Source of the DNA: an uncultured Lysobacteraceae bacterium
GTDB lineage: Bacteria > Pseudomonadota > Gammaproteobacteria > Xanthomonadales > Xanthomonadaceae
NCBI GenBank assembly: GCA_937897645.1
Contig: CALCNV010000168.1
Coordinates: 1 to 33,972, forward strand
Direction of reading: 5' to 3'
DNA: 33,972 nt
Of this stretch, positions 22,895 to 29,947 are shown in pieces (the stretch's first letter is position 1; each line of letters begins with the position of its first letter). Made by a program: the position numbers and the translations under genes. The notes beneath the pieces were generated by a model. The model did no database searches. It saw only the letters and a list, made by a program, of their open reading frames with translations, and was not told the DNA's origin.

Positions 22895-23263
22895 TCAGAA
22901 CATGCCGATTGCATTGGGCGAGTCGGCCGGCACTTCCTGCACGATGTCCCACATCTCCACGATCTTTCCATCGCTGAACTTCAGGAGGTGCACGACGGCG
23001 TATTGCGCATTGGCGCTGACGCGGGTCAAGCGGGAATGCACCGCGACGGTGTCGGCGTCTTCGAGGACGCGCATGACTTCGAACGACTTGTTCGGCTCCG
23101 CCTCCGCGCTGGCGGCCATGGCATCCAGCAGCGATTGGCGGTCATGTGCAAAGTGCGGGTTGTGATGCGTGAACTGCGGTGCGACATGCCGCGCATAGGC
23201 TTCGGCGACCTCGCCGGCCGCGGCCATGGTCAGGAATTCGATTGCGATTTGTTTATTCGGCAT
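22895..23263 (-). CDS. SnoaL-like / NTF2-fold protein
   Basis: The 122-aa protein starts MPNKQIAIEFLTMAAAGEVAEAYARHVAPQFTHHNPHF and continues with VLEDADTVAVHSRLTR and KFSDGKIVEMWDIVQEVP, the typical layout of SnoaL-like polyketide-cyclase-fold proteins. Members bind small hydrophobic ligands or catalyse isomerisation and cyclisation; function here is unknown. A strong GGGAGA ribosome-binding site precedes the ATG. The stop lies 6 bases from the REP hairpin. Confidence 0.83.
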   Translation of the reverse strand: MPNKQIAIEFLTMAAAGEVAEAYARHVAPQFTHHNPHFAHDRQSLLDAMAASAEAEPNKSFEVMRVLEDADTVAVHSRLTRVSANAQYAVVHLLKFSDGKIVEMWDIVQEVPADSPNAIGMF

Positions 23264-23288
23264 GTCGATCTCCCTCTTCTGCGTGCGC

Positions 23289-23462
23289 TCAGGGTTTTCC
23301 CTGTTGGCGCGCCTGGTTGAATGCGGTAATCAGCACGACCACCAGCAGGATGATGCCCGCGAGCTGGAATCCGCCGTTGTCGGTGTACGTGCCGACCACG
23401 ACCATGAACAAGGCAGCCAGCAGCAGTGCAATCGTGGTTGGTTTGATCTGACTCAACTGCAT
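23289..23462 (-). CDS. Small two-helix membrane protein
   Basis: The 57-aa product MQLSQIKPTTIALLLAALFM... has two hydrophobic segments (about 10-25 and 32-48) separated by TYTDNGGFQ and a polar tail ending in RQQGKP. I do not recognise a family. I prefer the ATG at 23462; a GTG six codons upstream (23480) is also open. It precedes the SnoaL-like gene by 25 bases on the same strand, so the two may be co-transcribed. Confidence 0.6.
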   Translation of the reverse strand: MQLSQIKPTTIALLLAALFMVVVGTYTDNGGFQLAGIILLVVVLITAFNQARQQGKP

Positions 23463-23521
23463 GTTGGTTTCTACCTGCACGAAGGGATCGGTAGGTCTAC
23501 TAGTAACCCGGCTGGAGCGAG

Positions 23522-23606
23522 CAGCCCGGGTAAGCGAAGCGCACCCGGGGCGCGTGTTGTCTCAGTGTAAGGCCGATCCGGGTGCGCGATGCTCGCCCGG
23601 ACTACT
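23522..23606. repeat. Imperfect palindromic repeat
   Basis: The left arm agcccgggtaagcgaagcgc faces gatccgggtgcgcgatgctcgcccgg. It is related in style to the gtagcccggg family, but the arms have diverged. Confidence 0.65.
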
Positions 23607-23620
23607 TGCTCAGGAAAGGT

Positions 23621-23694
23621 CGTCATCCCGGCGAAAGCCGGGACCCAACTATTCGCCAACCCTGAATTGGGTCCCGGCTTTCGCCGGGATGACG
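23621..23694. repeat. Perfect 27-bp inverted repeat
   Basis: Arms 23621-23647 and 23668-23694 are exact inverted copies (left arm starts cgtcatcccggcgaaagccg) with a 20-base spacer. This is a widespread type of proteobacterial intergenic palindrome; cattcccgccttcgcgtgga at 11233 is a diverged half. Confidence 0.88.
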
Positions 23695-23787
23695 ATCCTT
23701 ATTTGTTTTCTTTCGGACGGGAGAATTGTTGTTTCGTAGCGCGTAGGGCGGAACCCGCACCGCGCTCGCCATTTTTGATGGAACGCA

Positions 23788-24225
23788 TCACTTCAAGATG
23801 ATTTCTCGAATCAGCTCACTGCCCAAGTTCTTCCGATAGGAACTGCGTTCTACCCTCGCCTTGTTCTGATCTTCTGCGCTGCCAATCATCTTTACGGCAA
23901 ATACATCTTCTTCCGCTCGCCGATCAAAGCTGGCCATATTTGGATACGTAATCATGAAAATTACATTGGGATCTTCCGGCGTCTTTGGACGCGCGGCAAA
24001 AACCTTGTAGTCGATGATCAACCCCGCCTTCTTTTTAGCTTCATTTAGCGGCCTCCAAGTGGAGTTCAGCCAATCAACGTACTCATCAAAGTGGCCATAC
24101 TCGATCTTCAAGTAGGTTACGGCTGTAACCGGCCCTTCGTTGTACGTGATGCCGACTTGGGCCTTTGCAGGAAGTGGTAATGCGAATGCTGAGAGAAGGA
24201 GCAAGATTTGAATCATGCGGTTCAT
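23788..24225 (-). CDS. Hypothetical exported protein downstream of attC
   Basis: The 145-aa protein has a clear Sec signal peptide (MNRMIQILLLLSAFALPLPAKAQ, cleavage near AKA-Q) and a mature domain with YLKIEYGHFDEYVDWLNSTW and VIFMITYPNMASFDRR, a pattern like dimeric alpha/beta-barrel (NIPSNAP/ABM-like) domains; this is only a resemblance. It is lower in GC than neighbours. AAGG lies about 11 bases upstream of the ATG at 24225, which is 29 bases beyond the attC core site. Its position makes it a candidate second gene cassette, but I find no attC after its stop, so it could be the resident gene next to an inserted cassette. Confidence 0.7.
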   Translation of the reverse strand: MNRMIQILLLLSAFALPLPAKAQVGITYNEGPVTAVTYLKIEYGHFDEYVDWLNSTWRPLNEAKKKAGLIIDYKVFAARPKTPEDPNVIFMITYPNMASFDRRAEEDVFAVKMIGSAEDQNKARVERSSYRKNLGSELIREIILK

Positions 24226-24253
24226 TACTTCGCCTTGTGGAAGGATTATTGCG

Positions 24254-24365
24254 GCCTAACGCCTGAATTAATCCGACTTGCGTAGTGAAGGCAAACGGGT
24301 GGCAAGCTTTATCTGCCGCCTGTTTGCCGTAACGAAGCAAGTTCGGCTTGAATGAATTGTTAAAC
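24254..24365 (-). repeat. attC recombination site (integron gene-cassette type)
   Basis: On the minus strand the site opens with GTTTAAC (24365-24359, fits RYYYAAC with R=G), continues aattcattcaagccg-a-acttgc, and closes with acttgc-like partner, taattcaggc and core GTTAGGC (24260-24254, fits GTTRRRY). The two halves fold into a long stem: about 45 bases on each side pair with few mismatches, and CCGAACTTGC against CCGACTTGC leaves one unpaired base, as expected for the extrahelical bases that orient IntI. The orientation puts the 98-aa ORF as its cassette gene. Length of 112 bp is within the known range. Confidence 0.8.
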
Positions 24366-24368
24366 CGC

Positions 24369-24665
24369 TCACTGCAGAAGTGCGGCGACGACCTGCCGGA
24401 ACCGCTCAATCTTGACATGGTTCTGGGGCACGCTCTCAAGGTCTCCCTCTGTCAGGAAATCCGTGGCGTCCGCCCAGTCGTCGCCAGAGCGGTGTAGCTG
24501 CACGAATCCCCACCCGTCTTTCCCGTCCCAGACCAAGCGGATGGCGCGACCGCTATTGGCGTAAGTAGCCACATAGCTACCAAACACGTCGGCATGCAAA
24601 TCCTCGGAGGTCAACTCAGCGCCCAACTCGCCGAGCAATTCTTTGAGCATCGTGTAAGGGTGCAT
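24369..24665 (-). CDS. Hypothetical cassette-borne protein, 98 aa
   Basis: The protein begins MHPYTMLKELLGELGAELTSEDLHADVFGSY and has VWDGKDGWGFVQLHRSGDDWADATDF in the middle; no family is recognised and there is no signal peptide or membrane segment. The layout is that of an integron cassette: a core-like GTTAGAC (minus strand 24677-24671) lies 5 bases before the ATG, and the stop codon is 3 bases from the attC left core. With so short a leader the gene depends on an external promoter, probably readthrough from pyrE-DUF4124, whose stop codon overlaps the core site. Function unknown. Confidence 0.75.
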   Translation of the reverse strand: MHPYTMLKELLGELGAELTSEDLHADVFGSYVATYANSGRAIRLVWDGKDGWGFVQLHRSGDDWADATDFLTEGDLESVPQNHVKIERFRQVVAALLQ

Positions 24666-24676
24666 GAGCGGTCTAA

Positions 24677-25354
24677 CTATTGTTTGACCGCCTGCTCCAC
24701 ACTCGCGACAGGCGCACCCTCTTCCATCCCCTTCATCTGCCGATAGCGCTTGATGATGTCGGCGATTTCCGCGTCCAGTTCGACGCGCTGTTTCTCGAAG
24801 CTCGCCTGCAGTTGATGCTGGCGCACCAGTTCGCGGTGGCGCTTGGCGATGTTGGCGGCCATCTCCGGTGGAATCGGCTTGCCGGCCAACTCGCGATCGC
24901 CGGCGGTCTGCAGCATGCTGACCAGTCCATCGCGCAGGCTGACGACGTTGTAGCGCGCGGTGCGGATGCTGTTGTCCACGATGCTGGTGCGTTCGCCGAA
25001 CACACGGCCCAGTTCTGCTTCCGACTGGTACGACGCCAGCATCGCCTGGTCGGTGCGGCGGCGCGTGGCCACTGCAGCCTCGTCGACCTTGCGTTGCTGC
25101 GCGTCGGATTCGGCCAGGGCCTTTTCTTCCTCGGTGAGCGCACGTGCCACGGTCGCCGTGCGCAGGCCACTCTTGGCGCTGATTTCATCACGCTCGCGGT
25201 TCAGGGCTTCGGCGGGCAGTGCATCGCTGCACACGCGCGTGCCTTTGTCATCCCAGCAGTAGAGTTTCTTGGCGGGCGCATCGGCCTTCTGCGCGAACGC
25301 CGAGGGCGAAAGCGCGGCGCACATGGCCAGCAACAGCAATGAATTCTTCGGCAT
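24677..25354 (-). CDS. DUF4124-domain exported protein
   Basis: The 225-aa protein has a signal peptide (MPKNSLLLLAMCAALSPSAFAQ) and the DUF4124 pattern KLYCWDDKGTRVCSDALPAEALNRERDEIS with paired cysteines (YCWDDKGTRVC), followed by a long charged helical region, probably coiled coil (about 70-215). DUF4124 proteins are common and uncharacterised in Xanthomonadales and are presumed periplasmic. The ATG at 25354 lies 21 bases past pyrE, so they are likely co-transcribed. The TAG stop overlaps a 7-base attC-like core (24671-24677), suggesting that a cassette joined exactly at the gene's end. Confidence 0.82.
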   Translation of the reverse strand: MPKNSLLLLAMCAALSPSAFAQKADAPAKKLYCWDDKGTRVCSDALPAEALNRERDEISAKSGLRTATVARALTEEEKALAESDAQQRKVDEAAVATRRRTDQAMLASYQSEAELGRVFGERTSIVDNSIRTARYNVVSLRDGLVSMLQTAGDRELAGKPIPPEMAANIAKRHRELVRQHQLQASFEKQRVELDAEIADIIKRYRQMKGMEEGAPVASVEQAVKQ

Positions 25355-25375
25355 GGTCGGCAGCCCCTTCTGCAC

Positions 25376-26044
25376 TCAGTCCGTCGGACCGCTGCCGTAG
25401 CTAGCACGGTAGGCAAGCAGGCGGTCGCGGTGGGTGACAAGTTCAGCGCTTTCGCCTGCGAATGCAAGCAGGTCGTGCAGGTTTGCGACCGCGATCACCG
25501 GAACCCCGGTCTCCGCCGCCACCGCCTGCGCCGCGGAATGACGCGGTCCGGTGGACGCGCCGGGCTCGCCCAGCACCTCCTGCCGGTCCAGGGCGACCAC
25601 GATCCCGGCCACGCGGCCGCCGCCGGACTGGATCAGGCCCAGCGCCTCGCGGATGGCGGTGCCGGCGGTGATCACGTCGTCCACGATCAAGACCTGCCGG
25701 TCTTCCAGTGGTGCGCCGATCAGCGTGCCGCCTTCGCCGTGGGCCTTGGCTTCCTTGCGGTTGAACGCGACCGGGAGATCGCGGCCACGCCGCGCGAATT
25801 CGCAGGCCACCGCCGTCGCCAGCGGGATGCCCTTGTAGGCCGGGCCGAACAACAGGTCGAAGCGCAGGCCCGAGGCCTCCACCGCATCCACGTAACACGC
25901 GGCCAGTTCCGCCAGCTTGGCGCCGCTATCGAAGCGCCCCGCATTGAAGAAATACGGGCTGAGCCGCCCCGACTTCAGGGTGAATTCGCCGAAGCGCAGG
26001 GCTTGCGCATGCAGGGCCAGTTGCAGGAATCGTTGCTTGTGCAT
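25376..26044 (-). CDS. pyrE: Orotate phosphoribosyltransferase
   Basis: The 222-aa enzyme condenses orotate with PRPP to give orotidine 5'-phosphate in pyrimidine synthesis. Signatures are FTLKSGRLSPYFFNAGRFDSG (18-38), FGPAYKGIPLA, the flexible-loop RKEAKAHGEGG and the PRPP-binding VLIVDDVITAGTA. I chose the ATG at 26044 (MHKQRFLQLAL), the usual N-terminus. It is divergent from xthA, as in many gammaproteobacteria, with 139 bases between the starts. Confidence 0.95.
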   Translation of the reverse strand: MHKQRFLQLALHAQALRFGEFTLKSGRLSPYFFNAGRFDSGAKLAELAACYVDAVEASGLRFDLLFGPAYKGIPLATAVACEFARRGRDLPVAFNRKEAKAHGEGGTLIGAPLEDRQVLIVDDVITAGTAIREALGLIQSGGGRVAGIVVALDRQEVLGEPGASTGPRHSAAQAVAAETGVPVIAVANLHDLLAFAGESAELVTHRDRLLAYRASYGSGPTD

Positions 26045-26064
26045 GGGGGTGGGGCCGAAAAGGG

Positions 26065-26170
26065 TGAAGGGTAAATGGCCAAGGGTGAGAGCGTAGCGCA
26101 TCCGTTCGCCGGGGCGGACGCCCTTCCGGCGCAGCGGGTTATGCTCTGCCCCTTCACTATTTACCCTTCA
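26065..26170. promoter_or_regulatory. Inverted 12-base motif flanking the pyrE-xthA intergenic region
   Basis: tgaagggtaaat at 26065-26076, close upstream of pyrE, and atttacccttca at 26159-26170, close upstream of xthA, are exact inverse copies. Both are accompanied by further aagggtga / cccttcac units. Each divergent gene thus has the same word about 20 bases before its start. A shared operator is one reading; a degenerate palindromic repeat is another. Confidence 0.35.
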
Positions 26171-26183
26171 ACATTGCCTGCCT

Positions 26184-26957
26184 ATGAAGATCATCAGTTT
26201 CAACGCCAACGGACTGCGCTCGGCGGCCACCAAGGGTTTCTTCGACTGGTTCGCGGGGCAGGACGCCGACGTCCTCTGCGTGCAGGAAACCAAGGCCCAG
26301 GAGCACCAGCTGTCTGGCCCGGAATTCCAGCCGGCCGGCTACCGCGTGCGCTTCCGCGACGCCAGCACCAAGATGGGTTACAGCGGCGTGGCCATTTACA
26401 GCAAGCGCGAGCCGGATGAAGTGCGTACTGCGCTGGGTTGGCCGGAATTCGACGAGGAAGGCCGCTACATCGAGGCGCGCTTCGGCAACCTGAGCGTGGT
26501 GTCGTTCTATATCCCGTCCGGTTCCTCGGGTGACGTGCGCCAGGCGTACAAGTTCCAGGTGATGGAATGGCTGGCGCCGATCCTCGAAGCATGGCGCACC
26601 AGCGGCCGTGACTACGTGCTGTGTGGCGACTGGAACATCGTGCGTTCCGCGCTCGACATCAAGAACTGGAAGTCCAACCAGAAGAATTCGGGCTGCCTGC
26701 CTGCCGAGCGTGACTGGTTCAACCAGATGTGCATGGAAGACGGCGGTTGGGTGGATGCGTACCGCGCCCTGCATCCCGAAGGCCAGGACTACACCTGGTG
26801 GAGCAATCGCGGTGCTGCGCGCGCCAACGACGTGGGTTGGCGCATCGACTACCAGATCGTCACGCCTTCGCTGCGTGAACGGCTCAAGTCGTGTTCCATC
26901 TACACAGGCACACGCTTTTCCGACCATGCGCCGTTCACCGTGGACTACGCCGCATGA
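26184..26957 (+). CDS. xthA: Exodeoxyribonuclease III / AP endonuclease
   Basis: The 257-aa protein is of the ExoIII/APE1 family, which incises abasic sites and removes 3'-blocking groups in base-excision repair. Metal and catalytic motifs are intact: SFNANGLRSA (5-14), VLCVQETKAQ (Glu35), SFYIPSG, LCGDWNIV (Asp-x-Asn) and C-terminal ARANDVGWRIDYQIV then FSDHAPF (Asp-His). Its TGA overlaps the ampG ATG (ATGA), so translation is coupled to the transporter gene. Confidence 0.94.
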   Translation: MKIISFNANGLRSAATKGFFDWFAGQDADVLCVQETKAQEHQLSGPEFQPAGYRVRFRDASTKMGYSGVAIYSKREPDEVRTALGWPEFDEEGRYIEARFGNLSVVSFYIPSGSSGDVRQAYKFQVMEWLAPILEAWRTSGRDYVLCGDWNIVRSALDIKNWKSNQKNSGCLPAERDWFNQMCMEDGGWVDAYRALHPEGQDYTWWSNRGAARANDVGWRIDYQIVTPSLRERLKSCSIYTGTRFSDHAPFTVDYAA

Positions 26958-28270
26958 GCCCGCCGAGCAGCGAAGCCGCGCCGGTCTCGTACAAGGGTTG
27001 GGCCGGCATCAAGCGCGCCTTCGGCACGCCGTCCGCGCTGACGATGCTGTTGCTGGGCTTCGGCTGCGGCCTGCCGTTCCTGCTGATCGCGTCAATGACG
27101 CTGTCGACGCGCCTGCGTGATGTCGGCCTGGACCTGGGCAGCATCGGCCTGATCAGCCTGGCCAGCTTCTTCTACCTGCTGAAATTCCTGTGGGCGCCGC
27201 TGATCGACCGCTATGCGTTCCCGCTGACGGCTTTCCTCGGACGCCGCCGCTCCTGGCTGCTGGTGGCGCAGGGCGTGGTGGCGATCAGCCTGTTCGCACT
27301 GGCCTTCATGCAGCCGCAGTACGGCGTCACCGGCCTGGTGGTATGGGTGATGATCGCCTCGTTCGCCGGTGCTACCCAGGATTCGGTAGTGGATGCGTAC
27401 CGCATCGAGATCGCACCGGCCAATGCACAGGCGGCGCTGGCGGCGACCTACACGCTGGGCTATCGCCTCGGCATGATCCTCGCCGGTGCGGGCGCACTCT
27501 ACCTGGCCGAATTCCGCGGCTGGACCGCGGCTTACGTGGTGATGGCCTCGCTGATGCTGCTGCCGATCCTGGCCACGCTGCTGTCACCCGAACCGGTCGC
27601 GCCCGAGTCGACGGTGGTGCGCAAGATCGATGTCGTGGGCGCGTTCTGGCAGCCGTTCTCCAGCTTCTTCACCACCAATGGCCTGTTGCTGGGGCTGGCG
27701 CTGCTGCTGTTCGTCGGCCTGTTCAAGTTCCCCGACCAGGTGATCGGGGTGATGGCGGGGCCGTTCTACCTCGACTCGGGTTATACCAAGGCCGACATCG
27801 CCACCGTGTCCAAGCTGTTCGGCGTATGGATGGGCATCGGCGGCGCGTTCCTGGGCGGCATCTGCGTGGCGGCCTTCGGCTTCCGCAAAATGCTGTTCGT
27901 CGCGGCGATCGGCGTGGCGCTGTCCAACGCGGCGTTCCTGCTGATGGCGCACAACCCGTCGCAGATCTGGGCGTTCTATGCGGCGATCACCGCGGACAAC
28001 CTTGCGCAGGGGTTCGCGGGCACGGTGCTGGTGGCTTTCATGTCCTCATTGACCGACCGCAACTTCACCGCCACCCAGTTCGCGCTGATGGTGTCGCTGG
28101 CCAACCTGCCGGGCAAGCTGATCGGCGGCGTATCGGGCTACATCGTCGAGGCGACTTCGTACTCCACCTTCTTCCTGGCCAGCACGATGACCGTGGCGCC
28201 GACCCTGCTGTTGCTTGCGTGGCTGTGGAGGCGTATCAAGGAACCCGTGGCGCAGGACGGATCGGCATGA
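26954..28270 (+). CDS. ampG: AmpG-family muropeptide MFS permease
   Basis: The 438-aa polytopic protein has about 12 hydrophobic segments and reads like AmpG: TLSTRLRDVGLDLGSIGLISLA, FLWAPLIDRYAFPLTAFLGRRRSW, FAGATQDSVVDAYRIE and LYLAEFRGWTAAYVVM. AmpG imports GlcNAc-anhydroMurNAc peptides released from the wall, and in bacteria with ampC it feeds beta-lactamase induction. anmK and an M23 endopeptidase lie within 3 kb, supporting a murein role. The ATG at 26954 overlaps the xthA stop. Its own stop overlaps the ATG of a 17-codon mini-ORF leading to the next gene. Confidence 0.9.
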   Translation: MSPPSSEAAPVSYKGWAGIKRAFGTPSALTMLLLGFGCGLPFLLIASMTLSTRLRDVGLDLGSIGLISLASFFYLLKFLWAPLIDRYAFPLTAFLGRRRSWLLVAQGVVAISLFALAFMQPQYGVTGLVVWVMIASFAGATQDSVVDAYRIEIAPANAQAALAATYTLGYRLGMILAGAGALYLAEFRGWTAAYVVMASLMLLPILATLLSPEPVAPESTVVRKIDVVGAFWQPFSSFFTTNGLLLGLALLLFVGLFKFPDQVIGVMAGPFYLDSGYTKADIATVSKLFGVWMGIGGAFLGGICVAAFGFRKMLFVAAIGVALSNAAFLLMAHNPSQIWAFYAAITADNLAQGFAGTVLVAFMSSLTDRNFTATQFALMVSLANLPGKLIGGVSGYIVEATSYSTFFLASTMTVAPTLLLLAWLWRRIKEPVAQDGSA

Positions 28271-28316
28271 TCCCGTTACCTGCGGCGTACCGGTGCATTG
28301 GATCGTTGGGGACGAC

Positions 28317-28544
28317 ATGACCGATATCGTGCTGAAAGACATCGACCCGGTGCTGGCGGACCGCATCCGCCGGGTCGCCGAAGCGCGTGGCTGGAACATG
28401 CACGACACCCTCTATCACCTGCTGGAGCACGGCTTGTTCATCACCGAGGCGGAAGTCCGCAGCGGCTTCAACGACCGCGAAGTGGACGTGTTGTCCGCTG
28501 CCATTTCCGCGCTCAAGGACGTGCCGCCCGGCCACGGTTTCTGA
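28317..28544 (+). CDS. Small conserved-type protein of unknown function, RHH-like
   Basis: The 75-aa protein MTDIVLKDIDPVLADRIRRVAEARGWNMHDTLYHLLEHGLFI... resembles ribbon-helix-helix antitoxin N-termini of the FitA type (strand, then two helices), but no toxin gene follows and the C-terminal half (NDREVDVLSAAISALKDVPPGHGF) is unfamiliar. A G-rich site (ttgggg) precedes the ATG at 28317, 46 bases after ampG. DNA binding is only a guess from pattern. Confidence 0.7.
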   Translation: MTDIVLKDIDPVLADRIRRVAEARGWNMHDTLYHLLEHGLFITEAEVRSGFNDREVDVLSAAISALKDVPPGHGF

Positions 28545-28552
28545 CCGCACGC

Positions 28553-28633
28553 CGGTAGGAGCGCCCCATGGGCGCGAGCTCTTGCTCGTATGTGAATGTG
28601 GGAAAAGCTCGCGCCCATGGGGCGCTCCTACCG
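28553..28633. repeat. Perfect 28-bp inverted repeat
   Basis: Arms 28553-28580 and 28606-28633 are exact inverted copies (left arm starts cggtaggagcgccccatggg), 25-base spacer. It lies between the convergent ends of the small ORF and anmK and could terminate both. The gtaggagcg start is shared with the outer arms at 29789-29934. Confidence 0.9.
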
Positions 28634-28639
28634 AAGTCG

Positions 28640-29758
28640 TCAGGCGGGGTAGATCGCGCCCAGCACGCGCAGGCCTTTGGCGCCGGTGACGCCGGGCAGG
28701 TTGCCGGGGCGGCCGGCCAGGGTTTCCCGCGCCAGCCAGGCGAAACCCATGGCTTCCACGTAATCCGGATCCAGGCCGTGGGCCGCCGTGGATTCCACTA
28801 CCGCGCCCGGTACATGTGCGGCAATCCGCGCCATCAGTGCGGCGTTGTGCACGCCTCCGCCACAGCCCAATACGCGTGCCGTGCCCGGCTGGGTCGCACG
28901 CAGCGCGTCGGCGATGGTGACGGCGCTCAGTTCCAGTAGCGTGGCCTGCACATCGGCGGGCGAAGGCGGCGAATCACCCAGGCAGGCTTCCAGCCAGCGC
29001 AGGTGGAATTGCTCGCGTCCCGTGCTCTTCGGTGGTGGCAGTGCGAACCACGGGTCGTCCAGCAGTCGTGCCAGTAAGCCTGCATCGACCGTGCCGCTGG
29101 CGGCGAATGCGCCACCCGCGTCGTAGGCCTGGCCGGTGTGGCGCTCGCACCACGCATCCAGCAGTGCGTTGGCCGGGCCGGTATCGAAACCGCGCACCTC
29201 ACCTTTCGCGGGCAGCAACGTGAAGTTGCCGATGCCGCCCAGGTTCAATACGGCGCGATCTTCCGCGTCCGAATGCAACATCGCCGCGTGGAAGGCCGGC
29301 ATCAGCGGCGCGCCGTGGCCGCCGGCGGCCACATCGCGACGGCGGAAGTCGGCGACGGTGGTGATGCCGCTGCGTTCGGCGATGACATTGCCGTCGCCCA
29401 TCTGCCAGGTGAAGGCGGCCTGCGCTTCGGGACGGTGGCGCACGGTCTGGCCGTGCGAGCCGATCGCGTACACGTTGCCGGGCGAGAGTCCGGCATCACG
29501 GATCGCCTGCAGTGCAGCGTCGGCGAAAGCGCGGGCGAGGGTGGTGTCGAGTGCGCCCAGTTCGTCCAGCGAAGAGGCTTCTCCGCCCTGGCCCAAGGCG
29601 ATCAGGCGTGAACGCAGGCCGTCGTCCCACGGGTACGTGCGGCCAAAGACCAGTTCGCAATGGGGTTCGAAACGCACCAACGCGGCATCGATGCCATCGG
29701 CGCTGGTGCCTGAGATCAGGCCAAGGTAGATCGGGCGTTCTGAAACGGAAGAATTCAT
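28640..29758 (-). CDS. anmK: Anhydro-N-acetylmuramic acid kinase
   Basis: The 372-aa ASKHA-fold kinase converts imported anhydroMurNAc to MurNAc-6-phosphate, a murein-recycling step downstream of AmpG. Signatures are YLGLISGTSADGIDAALV (11-28), GSHGQTVRHRP, NVIAERSGITTVADFRRRDVAAGGHGAPL, LNLGGIGNFT, GFDTGPANALLDAW and the C-terminal VLGCGGGVHN. It lies downstream of the M23 peptidase gene on the same strand with a nested palindrome between them, so it may have its own promoter. Confidence 0.95.
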   Translation of the reverse strand: MNSSVSERPIYLGLISGTSADGIDAALVRFEPHCELVFGRTYPWDDGLRSRLIALGQGGEASSLDELGALDTTLARAFADAALQAIRDAGLSPGNVYAIGSHGQTVRHRPEAQAAFTWQMGDGNVIAERSGITTVADFRRRDVAAGGHGAPLMPAFHAAMLHSDAEDRAVLNLGGIGNFTLLPAKGEVRGFDTGPANALLDAWCERHTGQAYDAGGAFAASGTVDAGLLARLLDDPWFALPPPKSTGREQFHLRWLEACLGDSPPSPADVQATLLELSAVTIADALRATQPGTARVLGCGGGVHNAALMARIAAHVPGAVVESTAAHGLDPDYVEAMGFAWLARETLAGRPGNLPGVTGAKGLRVLGAIYPA

Positions 29759-29788
29759 CCGGCCAAGGTTAGCGCATGCCGGAGAGGT

Positions 29789-29934
29789 GTAGGAGCGGGC
29801 CCTGCCCGCGATGCTCAGCTCGTTTGTAGGTCCGAGCTTGCTCGGATGCTTTTCGTGAAGATCGGGAGCATCCGGGCAAGCCCGGACCTACGAATCTCCA
29901 AGTCAAAAGCATCGCGGGCAGGGCCCGCTCCTAC
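29789..29934. repeat. Nested palindromes: 27-bp outer hairpin enclosing a 66-bp repeat
   Basis: Outer arms 29789-29815 and 29908-29934 are exact inverted copies (gtaggagcgggccctgcccg...). Inside, 29826-29891 is a second palindrome with 25-base arms (two mismatches), the same family and the same 66-bp length as 20594-20659. One repeat appears to have inserted into the loop of another. It separates anmK from the M23 peptidase gene. Confidence 0.88.
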
Positions 29935-29947
29935 GAATGCGCGTGGC

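Noticed and set aside
28317..28544. Antitoxin of a type II toxin-antitoxin pair
   Set aside because: The N-terminus is RHH-like, but no toxin ORF lies on either side; downstream is a hairpin and anmK.
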